A stretch of 64,000 bases of DNA from Lactarius indigo (lineage: Eukaryota; Basidiomycota; Agaricomycetes; Russulales; Russulaceae). Numbering within the stretch: the stretch's first letter is position 1; every line of letters starts with the position of its first letter. The position numbers and the translations under genes were made by a program. Shown in pieces: positions 42,296 to 54,200 of this stretch. The notes under the pieces were generated by a model. The model searched no databases and had not been told where the DNA came from. It saw only the letters and a program-made list of their open reading frames with translations. The DNA lies in NCBI GenBank assembly GCA_025766275.1, contig JAFKAC010000022.1, positions 496,001 through 560,000 on the forward strand, read 5' to 3'.

Positions 42296-45200
42296 TTATA
42301 GTACTCTTTCTATCTGTCCACTGTGTTCCATCAACACCTGTAGGATCACGCCCTTTTGACCGGCATACCCTGATGCCACCTGGAATGGGGCCTTCCCTTC
42401 GTTGTTCTTGGTATCTGCACTCGCACCACGGTTGAGCAACAAGCGCACGATCTCCGCATTGCCTACAGATGACGCTACGTGCAATGGAGTCCACCTGTCT
42501 TTGTCTTCGGCATTTGCGATCGCGTTGTGGTCGAGCAGCAATTGCACCATTTCTATTGGGCCGTAGTCCGATGCCTCGTGCAATGGGGTCCTCCCATTTT
42601 CCTTCTTGGAGTCTACGTTCGCGCCATGGTCGAGCAGCAAGCGCGCGATCTCTTTTTCGTGATTGGACGACGCCTGGTGCAATGGGGTACTTCCATCCAC
42701 CATCTTGGAGTCTACGTTCGCGCCACGGTCGAGCAGCAAGCGTACGATCTCTACCTTGCCTATGGATGACGCTAAGTGTAACGGGGTCCATCCGTCGTTA
42801 TCCGAAGCATTTGCGTTTGCACCGTGGTCGAGCAGCAGGCGTACAAGATCTCTTTTGCCATCGAACCACGACGCCTCGTGCAATGGGGTCCTTCCGTCCT
42901 TCGTCTTAGCCTCCGCGTTCGCGCCACGATCAAGCAGTAGACGTACAGCCTCGAGCCTCCCCCAACGTGATGCTAGATGTAATGGCGTGAAGTAATCCAT
43001 ATCCTGTGCGCTGATTTCCGCGCCATGTTCGAGTAGTAGCCCAGCGAGCTTCACGTGACCACGATCTGATGCGTCGTGCAATGGAGTAAGGCCTCGATAG
43101 TTCGCAGTGTTGACGGGTACGTTGTGCCCCAGTAGCATCCGAACGACCTCTAGGCATCCCGTGGATGCGGCTAATTGAATTGGAGTTACAAGACCAATAT
43201 CCCGGGAATTCGCATCTGCGCCATGGTCGAGTAGCCACCGTGCGACATCGATACGTCCATTCCACGACGCAGCATGTAGTAGAGTCCGATTATATTCATT
43301 GATAACATCCACGGCTGCGCCATGCCGGTATAATAGCTCAGCCACATCGAAGTGTCTCTTGTGCAATGCCGCTGCCAGTGGACTGTGATTATAACCACTC
43401 CTCGCATTGACTTGCTCCGGATGCTCGACGACGATCTGCGCTGCCAGGTCATGAAACCCGCACAATGAAGTATAATACAGCGGAGATCCACGTTTTTTTG
43501 GGAAATCATCTCCGAAGCCATTCCAGAGATCGTCGATGTCGTACAACCGGGGCCACGCGTAAAAATGTAATTTGGTCGAGTCAAAAAAGAGTCGTATCCC
43601 GTCTTTAATCCGTGACGACACCTTCCCGAACTGTGCATGCTCCACCCAATACTGACTGGCATATCTCGCCAACGGGAACCTATCTTCGAGCCGCCAATTG
43701 CTGACCCTGACGTCCAACTGGAGTAGAGTTCCCAAGCAAGCCTGCGCGAGGGTCGTGTGTGCGGAATCAAGAGTGATATGAAAGTACGAAGCGTCTCCTT
43801 TAGAATTTGCAAGCCGATCGGAAGTCAAGAATTCCTTCACCGAAAAATGCGTGAACTGGATCACCCGCAAATCCCCATCGTCGACTTCGGTGATCAGGCT
43901 CGAGCATGTAGATAGCACAGCTCGTTGTCGGTCCTCCCATCGCCAGTCCTCTCTCAACTTCGGCGTCGCTCCTTCGGCCACTTCAAAGTCGAGCGCAAGT
44001 ATTTCTGCCAACTCCTCAATACGCAGCGGACGAGCGGCGGCGGTGAGACATTGTAAGAGACGATGAGCGTGGTCTCGGTTGGCCATCCCGATCTCCTTCA
44101 ATACCCGCTCATATGTCTCGTCCAATGATTTCGGCAATTCGTTCAGCGTTCGCCGGATACTTTGCGGAAGGCAATGTTGCAACACTTCCAATTGACAGAA
44201 AACCCACCGGAACCTGTCATATACTCAGCAACCATCATCGCCATCCTTGAACATGCTTACATTCCATCGGCTCTATCCGTGAGCGTCTCGATAACAAGTT
44301 CTCTGTCCTTCTCCCTCCATCTCCTCATCGCCGTATCTGACTCCGCGTACACCACAGATCGGATATAATCTTCAATATCCTTCCTTTGTCCGCTCTCCTC
44401 GTGAATCGAAACTGGGTGAAACGCTAGCGGCTCAAGCGCGGCCCGGATGTCGTCCTCTGGACGGCTGGTGATACATATATGGAAATCTGACAGCCGGAGG
44501 CCAATAAGGTCCTTTATGAGATCAAGGACCTGTTTGCGGGCGGGCGGAATTCCAGTGGTATTGGGGCATTCGTCTAACGCATCAATGATGATGTAGATTG
44601 GGCCTCGGCCAGGTAGCGCGAGCATCTCTTTAAGACACCCAATCAACGTGCTAGTTCTGGGCTTATGCGCGCCACCATCATGTGCCTTATAAACACGGGA
44701 GAGTATGTCGGAACAGCTGTCGGAACGAGCGGACAGCTGTGTGAGAAGGGAAGGAAGCAAGCTGCGGATGTTTTGTTTATCGGTGTCCTTGAAATCGAAA
44801 TAGAAATACGCCATCGACGCCAGTCCAGCCTCCCGCAACGCAGTGATGTCTTGGATGATCGCGGAGCTAGTTTGTGGTGTAAGTTGCTGAGGGGGAACGC
44901 GACAAATGACAACGAACCAAAGGATACTCTTCCCTGAACCCGCTTCCATCATTAGACGCGATCAGGATCTGGGAATATGTAGAGGGACGGAAGCGCGCAC
45001 GTTTGCCGTGGATCCACAATAAGGATATGGTCGACTTGAACTTCCATTCGAAGAATATACTTCCTTGGAAGAACCACGTTGCGGTGCCTTGATGTTGAAT
45101 GGTGGATGCGAGGTTTTGATTAGTGGATGGGTCTGGCGGAGACAGCCACTTTCGGTGCTTCGTCCGTATCTGGCTCCCTGCAGTGGGATTTCAGTCAGCA

Positions 45201-47220
45201 AGCAAAAGTAGTGGGGCTAAAGGACCACGAACGCTTTTCTTGGTCCATATAGTTTGCTGCCTGTTGTACTAGAGCGTTCGTTTCCAATGTCGTCGCTTTG
45301 ATTACCTTGCCATCTAGCCATATATGGGTTTACGTTTGTCAGTAGTTAACGTGATGAACGCACCTTCAACAACTAGATTGACGTTGTCACCGACGCGCTG
45401 TACTTGCTCGCCGACGGTTTGTACCCCATCCTTGACGTCGTGTGCGACTTTCAGGACTTGCACAATCGCCATCTGAACCTCCTGCTGCGTCAATCTATCC
45501 AGTCTGATCAACGCATCCTCGACATCCCTCCTTCCGATCAATTTCTTTAGATATTTCTCTGAATACCCATCAGCGATGGGTAACGTGGCAGCAGGGATCG
45601 ACTTACTCGCTCGTCCCTGCTTCATCTCCTTCGTCACAATCCCAAATATTTCAAGAACCTCGACCATTATCTTCACGTTGATATCCTTCATCGCCTCCGT
45701 CATCGGCACCGCACTGTACTCCTCCAGCCGCCTGAAGAAGCTTTCGATCTGCTCGAAGATATTGATGAGCGCATCTTGGCTCGCAACGACATCTTTTGCC
45801 GCCTGTGTAGGTTCGGTATCAGAACAGTTCGAGCAAGCGAGGTCCAGGATAATAGCTACCAGGAGAAGGACTCCGGCACCGGCGAAGATGACTTTTGCCG
45901 GTGAAAACACCTAGAAGTATAACATCGTCAAAACTGCTCAAGAAACCACTACCGAAGAACAAATCGGCCGCCAGACAACACTGCAAAAGCGCACTCAAAG
46001 AGATATGGAAGACAGAATGGTCTCTATCACCGCGCGCCGAAAAACTTAAACGATTCGGGTTTACCTCTCCGTCTAGTAACTTCCTTAAGCTGACGAGCAC
46101 CCCGAACCTCTCTAGGAAAGGAGCGAGCTGGATATACCAGATGAGAGTGGGGCACTTCCCGCTGAACGCATATCTCTTCAGATTCAAAAGAGTCGACAAA
46201 GCAAACTGCCCAGCTTGCGGTTTCCACGCGGAGAGCGCCCAACATTTCCTATTAGACTGCCCAGCATACGCACACGAAAGATGGATGCTCACAAAGAAGC
46301 GAAACCTCACAGAAACAGACTTCGCGAAACTAATTTCAAACCCAAAGACCGTCATTCAAGTAACAAAGTACATACAAGACACAGGGAGATTAACGCAGGA
46401 CAACAAAGGCTTACGAGGAAGCGCAGAGGATAAGAGAGACAGCAGGAGACAGCAGGAAACACCCCCCCATCCAACACGCCCCAACCATCCAACACGCCCC
46501 ATCCACCCAACACGCCCCATCAACCCCTTCCTCATCCCCGCTAAACCCCATCTCCACAACCTGCCGAACTTACCCTAAATAGGTTCGCTCAAGACTCGTA
46601 GAAGAAGGCGGAAGACGAAGGAAGCGGCCTTAATACACGCATCAAGCCCACCCAAATCACAGCCGCACCTTGCGCCACGGCGTCCAATCACGCCCCTCCA
46701 ACTTCAACGCTTGACAGGAAGCCACGCTTTTCCGCTCCGGAAAAGGGGAGAATTAAGATGAAAGGGTAGAACATAACAAGTGGAGAGCTCCGGACATGTA
46801 GTATATTTCACGAGTGTAGTGCTACATAGGGTACTATTCCCTCAGGCGCACAAAAATGGATTCGAAAAAAAAAAAAAAAAAAGTATAACATCGGAGATTA
46901 GATCGTAGAAGGATCGTCGGAATGGCGCTCACCAATCCGACGCCCTCCCCAAGCGCCGCAGAAAAGGCATATAAGACGTTGACAGTCGGATTCAACCATC
47001 TCGTCAACCTGTCATCGCCGGATGCAGATTGCTCGAACTGTTGTACTTGAGCGCGGAGGATGGCCAGGATGTCGGCGGGGGAGTTGCAGGTCTGCAACTG
47101 GGCCATCAACGGATGCGCAAGAAGATCTTTCTTCGTCTTCTTTTTGTAGTTGTCGAGGGAAGCGCAGAAGATTGCTTGTAAATTGGAAGAAGAGGAGGCC
47201 GTGGGAGGCGTCTGCGACAT
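42296..47220 (-). CDS. NLR protein 2: Goodbye domain, NACHT ATPase, twelve ankyrin repeats
   Basis: Paralogue of the gene at 9458-13146 with the same seven-exon layout: 47220-46933, 45910-45364, 45313-45233, 45177-45001, 44942-44918, 44866-44261 and 44213-42296 (3642 nt, 1213 aa, phases consistent). It starts MSQTPP, has P-loop GKPGSGKS on a 25-nt exon, Walker B IIIDALDE, and about twelve ankyrin repeats against nine in NLR 1. The last exon is 315 nt longer. The coiled-coil linker is 60 nt shorter in exon 2, and exon 3 is 21 nt longer. Intron 1 is 1022 bp because of a LINE insertion; without it the intron is 56 bp as in NLR 1. The gene is open throughout and probably functional if the long intron is spliced. 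The exact exon-3 acceptor is less certain. Confidence 0.88.
45928..46578 (+). pseudogene. C-terminal fragment of LINE ORF2 (zinc-binding region)
   Basis: The frame is open from the truncation point to the stop at 46576-46578, about 216 residues. It carries the LINE reverse-transcriptase zinc-binding motif CPACGF ... H ... LLDC and a Thr/Pro-rich repeated end (PTRPIHPTRP). Endonuclease, RT and RNase H are absent because of 5' truncation. It comes from a different LINE family from the one at 207-7374. Confidence 0.85.
45928..46880 (+). mobile_element. 5'-truncated LINE in intron 1 of NLR 2
   Basis: 953 bp ending in an A-run (46865-46880) and flanked by a 13 bp target duplication AAGTATAACATCG (45915-45927 and 46881-46893). 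Intron length confirms it: 56 + 953 + 13 = 1022. It lies antisense to the gene. A short C-rich tandem repeat (CCAACACGCCCC) is at about 46470-46520. Confidence 0.95.
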
Positions 47221-48992
47221 GGCAAGAGTAGCGAGGAAATGCGTCTGAGGGTACTGCGACGATACTGGGAGACTGGGACCGAGGGTGGGATGCGGCTGAG
47301 TGGGAACGCCTGAATCGATTGGCACGAGGCTCGGCAGGTAACGCCCGCACAGCCTCAACGCGTAGACGGGCCGGCAATGTTTTCAAAAGCAGTGATGCCA
47401 GGAAAAATGCGGGGGTTGTCCTTGTCACTGGCTACCTCGGAGGGAAACTGAGTGCAATAACGGGTTCCATGGTTCCAGGTCGAGGTAAATAGGCATGGTG
47501 ACAGGGATTTCGGTGCATCGGCGATATGTCCATAGAGAGTCACGTGGTCTCGCCGTCAGTCGAACAGGTCAGGCATCCCTTTGGGAACTTCGTACTTCCG
47601 CCTAGTTTCTATGCGGTTCAGCTTACATCGCTACCCATCACTATGCACAAGAGCTTGTACGCTTCAATGTTTGTTTCCCTCTACCATGCGCCGGTCCCAT
47701 TCCCGGACACCATCACACCAAACCTCAGTCTGAAGCTTGAATTTTCAACACGTTCGTGTCACTTGCCGTGTTTTCTCTCACCGTCTGCTAATGTATCCCA
47801 CACGGCTGTGTTAGGACCCACACCATCTCTACATCGACCATCCAGTAAACGCTTTCAAACTAAGGGTTGCTGAGATCTTCAGTCGAGTTCAAGCCAGACG
47901 AGTCTAGAGGAGATAATGTTGTCTGCTTGGAAGGAGGTGGCATTTTACTCCCAATCCAGTACAGCTCGTACTGAACGTCGTGTGAAGGGAGCGCAAAGTC
48001 AACATGTTCACTTTGCCTAACTCGGGAATGTCTTGGTCGAAGGTGGGGCGCAAAGATCGTCAAGACATGGTCAGAATTAGAATCGAAGAACCAAGATCGA
48101 CGAGAATGCGCCGCTCTGTAGCCACTGGGATGGCCACCCACCTCCGTAGATCTTCTATTTCCGGCTCCAAAATTCCCATTCCTATTCTACTTACGCGGCC
48201 TTACTCTCAGCCAGTCTCCCCCCCTTACGACTCCTTGCACACCGTCCTTCGCGTAGGCTCGAGCAGTCTCAAAAATCACGGCATCAAGACACGCCCAGTC
48301 TCGTGCACTCACCATCGTCTATGATCTCTTCGACATCTCAGATCTCAGTCCTCCATTTCGATATCCCTACGTCGGCGGACAACACTGCTTCCATGTTGTA
48401 TTCCCCCTGGGGATGAGGACGCTCCTCCAAGACTATTTCCCCACATCTCCAGTGTCCCACGCCCCGCTCTCCTAGCCGCTCGCCACCGCTGATATCCGCC
48501 GTACCGACATGGCAGCATTATCTCCGAGCTAGACATGGCCTGCGCCGAATTGCCCGTCTTACCTTCCTTCCCGCGTATGTCTGAAATGTCCCCGAGCGTA
48601 CCAACAAAAATTATCCTGCTCAGCGCCCGGTCCTCCTTCCAAACACGCCCCACCCGCGCCCGCACTTCCATTCCTGCGCTCTCCAACCCAGTCCACGCAT
48701 GCACCTCCACCACCACCAACCCAGTACGTCATCGTGACTACCTCACAGACATCTTAGCCACGTAAGCCACGGCTTGCCCGACACCAGGTGAGCCAGAGCC
48801 CTCCGATCCCACTCTCACTCGTCTTGGCTCATGTCCCATGCCCCTAGTTGCCCGTCTTTACTCGTGTCCTGAAGCGTTTAGCGCCGCCGCACAACTCGCA
48901 TGGCTAGCTAGCGTACCTCACCTCGCGGCGCTCGCGACGACCACCGTATCGAACACCTCCCCGCTTTTTTCTCTACCAACTACAGTACCAAG
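47221..48992. other. Upstream flank of NLR 2, copy of 13147-13657 plus 38277-39100
   Basis: Contains the NLR 2 promoter side and the intact (empty) equivalent of the Plavaka insertion point, near 47722-47740. Sequence similarity to the two separated halves of the other unit is continuous (for example GTTCGTGTCA, GTCTGCTAAT, ACTCGGGAATGTCTTG, AGAACCAAGATCGACGAGAATG). No intact gene; fragments of the same leucine-rich gene as at 38277-40060 are likely. Confidence 0.6.
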
Positions 48993-49799
48993 ATGTCTCC
49001 CGCTATCCAGAGCCCTGCGCCGGTATTCAGCGCCACTGCTCTCGTAGATGGTGCTTTCAAGGAGGTCTCTTTGGCGGAATACCTCGGTCAATGGTAGCTA
49101 TTTACGTGTTTCTCTCAGCTCGCCTTTTTCTGACCTATCTATCTCAGGGTGATCCCGATGTCCTACCCTCTGTACACACGTCCCAAAATCCTCGCGCGCC
49201 CTCTGTCTCACTCGCCCCAACCTTTTGTTCATCTAGCTGTAGTGACTTTACCTTTGTCTGACCTACCGAAATCCTCGCGTTCAACGACGCGCTCCCCCAA
49301 CTTACCAGTCTCGGCACTATGGTGCTCGGTAAGCCTTCTCTTGAGCTGAGCCAAGTTACAAATGGGTCTCTGATCGAGGTCAAAGGGATCACGTTCCGCG
49401 CGAGCTACCTGATTGACTCCAAGGGTATACTCAGGTACGGTTCTCTCCTTACTCGGGGCTGTCGACGACTGATCTGATGGTGATACCAATCTTGTAAGTG
49501 GATCACGACGAATGACCGGCCCGTCAGACGGTCCGTCAACGATGCGTTGCGTCTCGTGTAGGCGCTCCGGTTCACCGTAAGTTCTTTTTTCTTCGTCGTC
49601 AGCGGATGGCGTGCTGACGTGGTGCGGTGATTCGAAGGACGCTCACGGCGAAGTTTGTCTGACGAACTGGAAGGAAGGGAGCAAGACAATCCGCGCAGAT
49701 CCTCTTGCGAAACTCAATTACTTTTCCGCTCTCGCCAACGGGGCGCACGAGAACGGCAGGGCGAACGAAACTAAGCATGCATGCATGGACACCAAGTGA
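48993..49799 (+). pseudogene. 2-Cys peroxiredoxin pseudogene
   Basis: Pieces in order: MSPAIQSPAPVFSATALVDG and EVSLAEYLGQW (48993-49094), DFTFV-stop-PTEILAFNDALPQL (about 49243-49310), a stretch ending YLIDSKGILR (about 49435), then WITTNDRPVRRSVNDALRLV-stop-ALRFT and DAHGEVCLTNWKEGSKTIRA (to 49799). These match typical AhpC/TSA peroxiredoxins, which reduce peroxides. The stop TGA at 49258-49260 falls exactly on the peroxidatic cysteine codon (FTFVCPTE in the family). A second stop (TAG for CAG) follows. The resolving-cysteine motif EVC is still present. The region around the first intron is also degenerate. Confidence 0.8.
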
Positions 49800-50067
49800 A
49801 TGACGATACCTGACAATCTAGAGCGAATCGATGGATATTTTGCGTGGATCTTTCCTATAATTCCCAGGAGAACACCGCCTTTTTATTGTCTGCATAATAC
49901 CATCCGCTATTTTCTCTCCAATTGCTATCTGTGCGTGCTCGCTCAAACAAAATCACACAGACGTTGGATGAGGGCCCGTTTATCTCGGACAGACTCGCAG
50001 AGTACAACTAAGTAATTTGGATCGTTCGTTCGTTCGCTGCTCACACTACCACCTATTGCTGATCGCG

Positions 50068-50369
50068 CTACCACTTGTCGTAGGACTCGAGCGTGAAGCT
50101 CACTGAGGAGCACGGAATGCCCTGTTTGATCTCGACCCAGTTCCGCATGAACTGCAGCAACTCTAGCGGGCCACCCTCGCCCTGCGCGACGAGCTGCATG
50201 CGTGCCTCTCCTCCACCTTCGTCCTTTGGAAAAGGCTGGAATATGAACGTGGCTCCGAGGTCGTACTGCGACGTGACACGCACCTGTCCATTATCGCAGA
50301 ACATGAGCTTAACGCCAAAGATCACCGAGAGCGCCTCGCGAAACTCAGCCGTCTTGCCCGCGAACACCT
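50068..50369 (-). pseudogene. MAD1: MAD1-like spindle checkpoint pseudogene, C-terminal part
   Basis: The frame reads VFAGKTAEFREALSVIFGVK, QVRVTSQYD, ATFIFQ, RMQLVAQGEGG, FMRNWVEIKQGIP and FTLESYDKW, matching the MAD1 C-terminal RWD-like domain that binds kinetochores in the mitotic checkpoint. It is separated from its upstream part at 57215-57600 by the copia element. At the junction the codons CGA CAG GTG (57223-57215) continue as TTC GCG GGC (from 50364) once the element and one CACCT copy are removed. Stop codons in the upstream part show that the copy was already damaged or is a decayed paralogue. Confidence 0.75.
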
Positions 50370-50911
50370 TGTTGAAGCGCAGAACTAACAAGCAAGAAAT
50401 AAGCTTGGGCAGCTAGTGGGACAAGTTAACTTCAGAGGTGAAGGGAACTCTATTACAACTGCATACCTAGTGGGACAAGTTACTATAAAGAAGCAACGCC
50501 TATGAGTAAAGGTAATAAGAGAGGTAAAGAGAAAGGAACTTACACTTCAGAGGTGAAGGGAACTCTGAAGTGTAGAGGCGGAAACAGCAGTCCTTATATA
50601 CAGGACGCTTAGCTAATAATGGTCTGTGCGCACTGGTGACCCAAACACAATACAGGTGGTCTGTGCGCCAGAGGGAGAAATGCCATTGGATGGCAGAGAA
50701 CAATAGCTGCCTAAAGCAGACAATTCCGGTATCTTAACAATAAAAAGAACAATAAGAACCATATATGGATCTAACAATAAAGATAAACAAAAGCGGTCCG
50801 TATGAGTCCGGAGTGTCCATAAGTCCATAAGGGACAGATACCGTATATAGTATGTGGGCTGACTCAATCAGATCCCACGAGACATGTGACTTTAACAGTC
50901 GCGTCTCAACA
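50370..50911 (-). repeat. 3' LTR of copia 1
   Basis: 542 bp, TGTTGAAG ... TCTCAACA on the plus strand, identical to 56673-57214 by reading. A short purine stretch GGAGGGA (minus strand, 50918-50912) abuts it as a possible polypurine tract. Confidence 0.95.
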
Positions 50912-51261
50912 TCCCTCCATGATAGAGACAGTCCACAAGAGTGGTGCAAGCATTGAATGAAAGTGCCTTGGCAGGACACTTTATTGCTTTACTGTACTAT
51001 GAGAAATGTTTTGATTCTCTGGTTAGAAAGAATCTATGTACGCAGAAGTCCTGTTAAAGGACAACCTCTTGGAGGTCTTCATGCACTGCTCTATGAGGAT
51101 AATGTAGTTCTGAAGAACTACTTTTTGAAGAGCCATGAGCTGGGAGATAAGTTGGAACAGGTCCAACTTCTTCAGTTCTCTAAGAAGGGTTTTTTCTTAG
51201 CTATTAAACTAGGAGTTCTGTTGCTAGTATACACAACAGTTCGACGTCCTAGAACCCATCT
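50912..51261 (-). other. Copia 1 3' non-coding stretch
   Basis: Between the polyprotein stop (51262) and the 3' LTR. No gene is seen; the only notable point is the short polypurine stretch at the LTR edge. Confidence 0.6.
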
Positions 51262-54200
51262 TTACACCATTCCTAGATCAACAACCATTTTTTCAAAGGG
51301 TTCTCTGGGCAGTGACTTAGTAAGTCCATCTGCAACCATTTCCCCTGTGGGTGTACGTATCAGGTGTATGACCTTGTTCTCTACGTACTCCCTGACTACA
51401 TGGTGTTTGATCAGGATGTGTTTTGAGCGTCTCCCGGTGACAGGGTTGAGAGCTAGGTCCACAGCACCCTTATTGTCACAGTGCAGAGGAATGGGGGAGG
51501 ATACCTCGTACCCTAGTTCTCCAAGGAAAGTGGCATACCACTGAGCCTGATTAGAGGCGTCTGAGAGGCTCATGTATTCTGCCTCAGTGGTAGACTGCGC
51601 AATTGTCTTTTGCTTTCTGGTGCACCATGAAATGGCTCCATTTGCAAGCAGGTAGACAAAACCTGAAGTGGAGTGCTTTTCTTCCTGATCTCCCCAGGAA
51701 GCGTCGCAGTAGCCGTGAAGGCCTTCTCCACCATTGCCATTCCCTCCAGCATAGCGTAACGAGTAGTCCTTGGTGCTATTTAGATAAGCAAGGACATACT
51801 TGGCTAGGCGTAAATGCTGAGGTGAGGGGTTGGAAGCGAATTGGCTAAGGCGCGCAACAGTGAAGGAAATATCGGGTCTGCTTCCAATCTGCGCATATAG
51901 CAGAGACCCAATAATCTGTTGATACTTCTTAATCTCAGAAGTAGAGGCCTGATCTGTGTACTTGATCAAGTGTGCCTCGGCGCCAGACGGAAGAGGGGTA
52001 TATACTGGATTGGAATCAGACATTCCAAAGTGTTCCACCACATCGCGGATGTAGTCTGACTGGTTGATCTCCATGGTGCGATTAGCACGATCTCTGGTGA
52101 TGTTAACACCAAGATAGGATTGGATCTCTCCCAGATCGGTCATCTCATATCAACTAGATAGAGAGTCCTTCAGATCTTTAATCTTTGATAAGGAACTTCC
52201 GAGTATGGTGATGTCATCTACATATAAGATCACGAAAAGTGTATCACCCCCCTCTTGAAGATGATACACATATACTCCTGCATCAGAGTACGTCCGCGTG
52301 AAGCCTAGGTCGACTAAGACCCCATGGAACTGCACATTCCATGCGCGGGAAGCTTGTTTCAGGCCATAGAGGGCCTTCTGTAGCCGGCACACAAGGTGCT
52401 CGGAGCCAGCAGTGACGAAACCGACTGGTTGCTCCATATAAATTTCTTCCTCCAGTTCCCCATGAAGGAATGCCGATTTGACATCCATCTGGTGAATATG
52501 CCAGTCTTCAAGCGTAGCCAACGCAAGAAGGAGTCGTAAGGACTCGAAGCGGGCAACTGGGGAGAAGGTTTCGTCAAAATCCACCCCCTCTAGTTGGGTG
52601 AACCCTTTTGCCACTAGCCTAGCACGAAAGCGTCCATCTGCTTTCTTTTTAAACACCCATTTACATTTAACCACCTTCCTTCCTTCAGGAAGGGGTTCAA
52701 GCCTCCAGACATCAAGCTTGTCGAGAGCGTCCAGTTCATACTGGCACGCTTCAAGCCAATCAACAGCTTGATCAGACTCCATGGCTTGCTTAAAAGTCTG
52801 CGGGTCCTTGTAGCCAGGAACCTCAGCAGCGTTCAGCAAATCCATCATTCCCAGCCTACTGCTCCCAGGCACAAATTCATCGTTCTCCTCTGTGTAGTAG
52901 CGAGGATTTGTGAATCGTACCCTTGTCCCACGCCTTGGGCGAGGGGGCGAAGTGACTGTCCTATTTCTCGGAGATCTAGGTGTTTCCCTAGAAGGAGAAA
53001 TGTCCCTGTTGAAGTTGGGGGCAGGGATGGGGGCAGTTACTACAGGCGGTCTCCCTTGCGAACGAGTGCGAGGGCGCCTTGGGGTAGTAGGAGCAGGAGC
53101 TTGGGACGGGGGAGTATGATAGATTGTCTGGTCGGCGGGATTTGGAGAGGTGTTGGGGGGTGTGCTAGGCTGTTGTACTGGTACTGCGGGCACCTGGACA
53201 GGTGGTAGAACAAAGACTGGTGTCTGAGGTGCCGCAGGGGCAACAGCTGGCGTAGGCTGACTAGGCACTACAAAGAATATCTCACCGGCAACAGCAGCCC
53301 CTTTAGCAGGTTCGCCGGACACGGGAGAAGTGATTGGTTGGTTGGAGTGACTAGTCAGGTCACTCAGGGATGGGAAGGTAGCTTCGTCAAATGTAACATC
53401 TCGTGAAGAGACGAAGCACCGGCTATGTCTATCCCAGAGTTTGTAACCCTTTGAATTGGGTTCATAGCCCACAAACACGGCTTCCTTTGATTTAGGATCT
53501 AGTTTGCGCCGGTTGTGTTCTGGTACATGATAGTAGGCTTTGCAGCCAAATACTCTAAGGTAAGAGACATCTGGGACTGTACCATCCCAGAGCTCCAGCA
53601 GAGTTTTCCACTCATTAGAACGGGTGGGAGTGCGATTATAGATGTGCACTGCAGTTTGAACTGCCTGTTCCCAAAAGCCAAGGCTAAGACCTGCATGATG
53701 AAGCATGCTGGTGCCTTTTTCCATGATAGTGCGGTTAAACCGCTCGGCTCTCCCGTTCTGTTGTGGAGAATAAGGCATTGTAAGCATATGCTCGATCCCT
53801 TCCTCCAGAAGAATGTCTTTAAGGACATTGTTGACATACTCGCCACCACGATCTGAGTGCAGGGTTTTAATGGGCTTATTTTGTTGTTTTTCAGCCCATG
53901 CCTTGTAGTGTAGGAAGGCACCCGTAAACTCATCTTTGGACTTCATAGGGATGACAACTGCAGCTTTTGAGAAGTCATCGATGAAGGTGGCGAAGTATTT
54001 GTTGCCCTGGATAGAGTTACTCTGTAGTGGGCCAACAAGGTCACTGTGTACAAGTTCAAGGGATTCTTGTGCACGCTTCTGGGAAGGAGGAAAAGGTTTG
54101 CGGGTGGACTTGCCAAGTTCACACCCATGACAGGGACCTTCTTCCTCAGGGGATTCATCTATGTTAAGTCCTTTTACGGACTTCGGAGCATATCTTTGAA

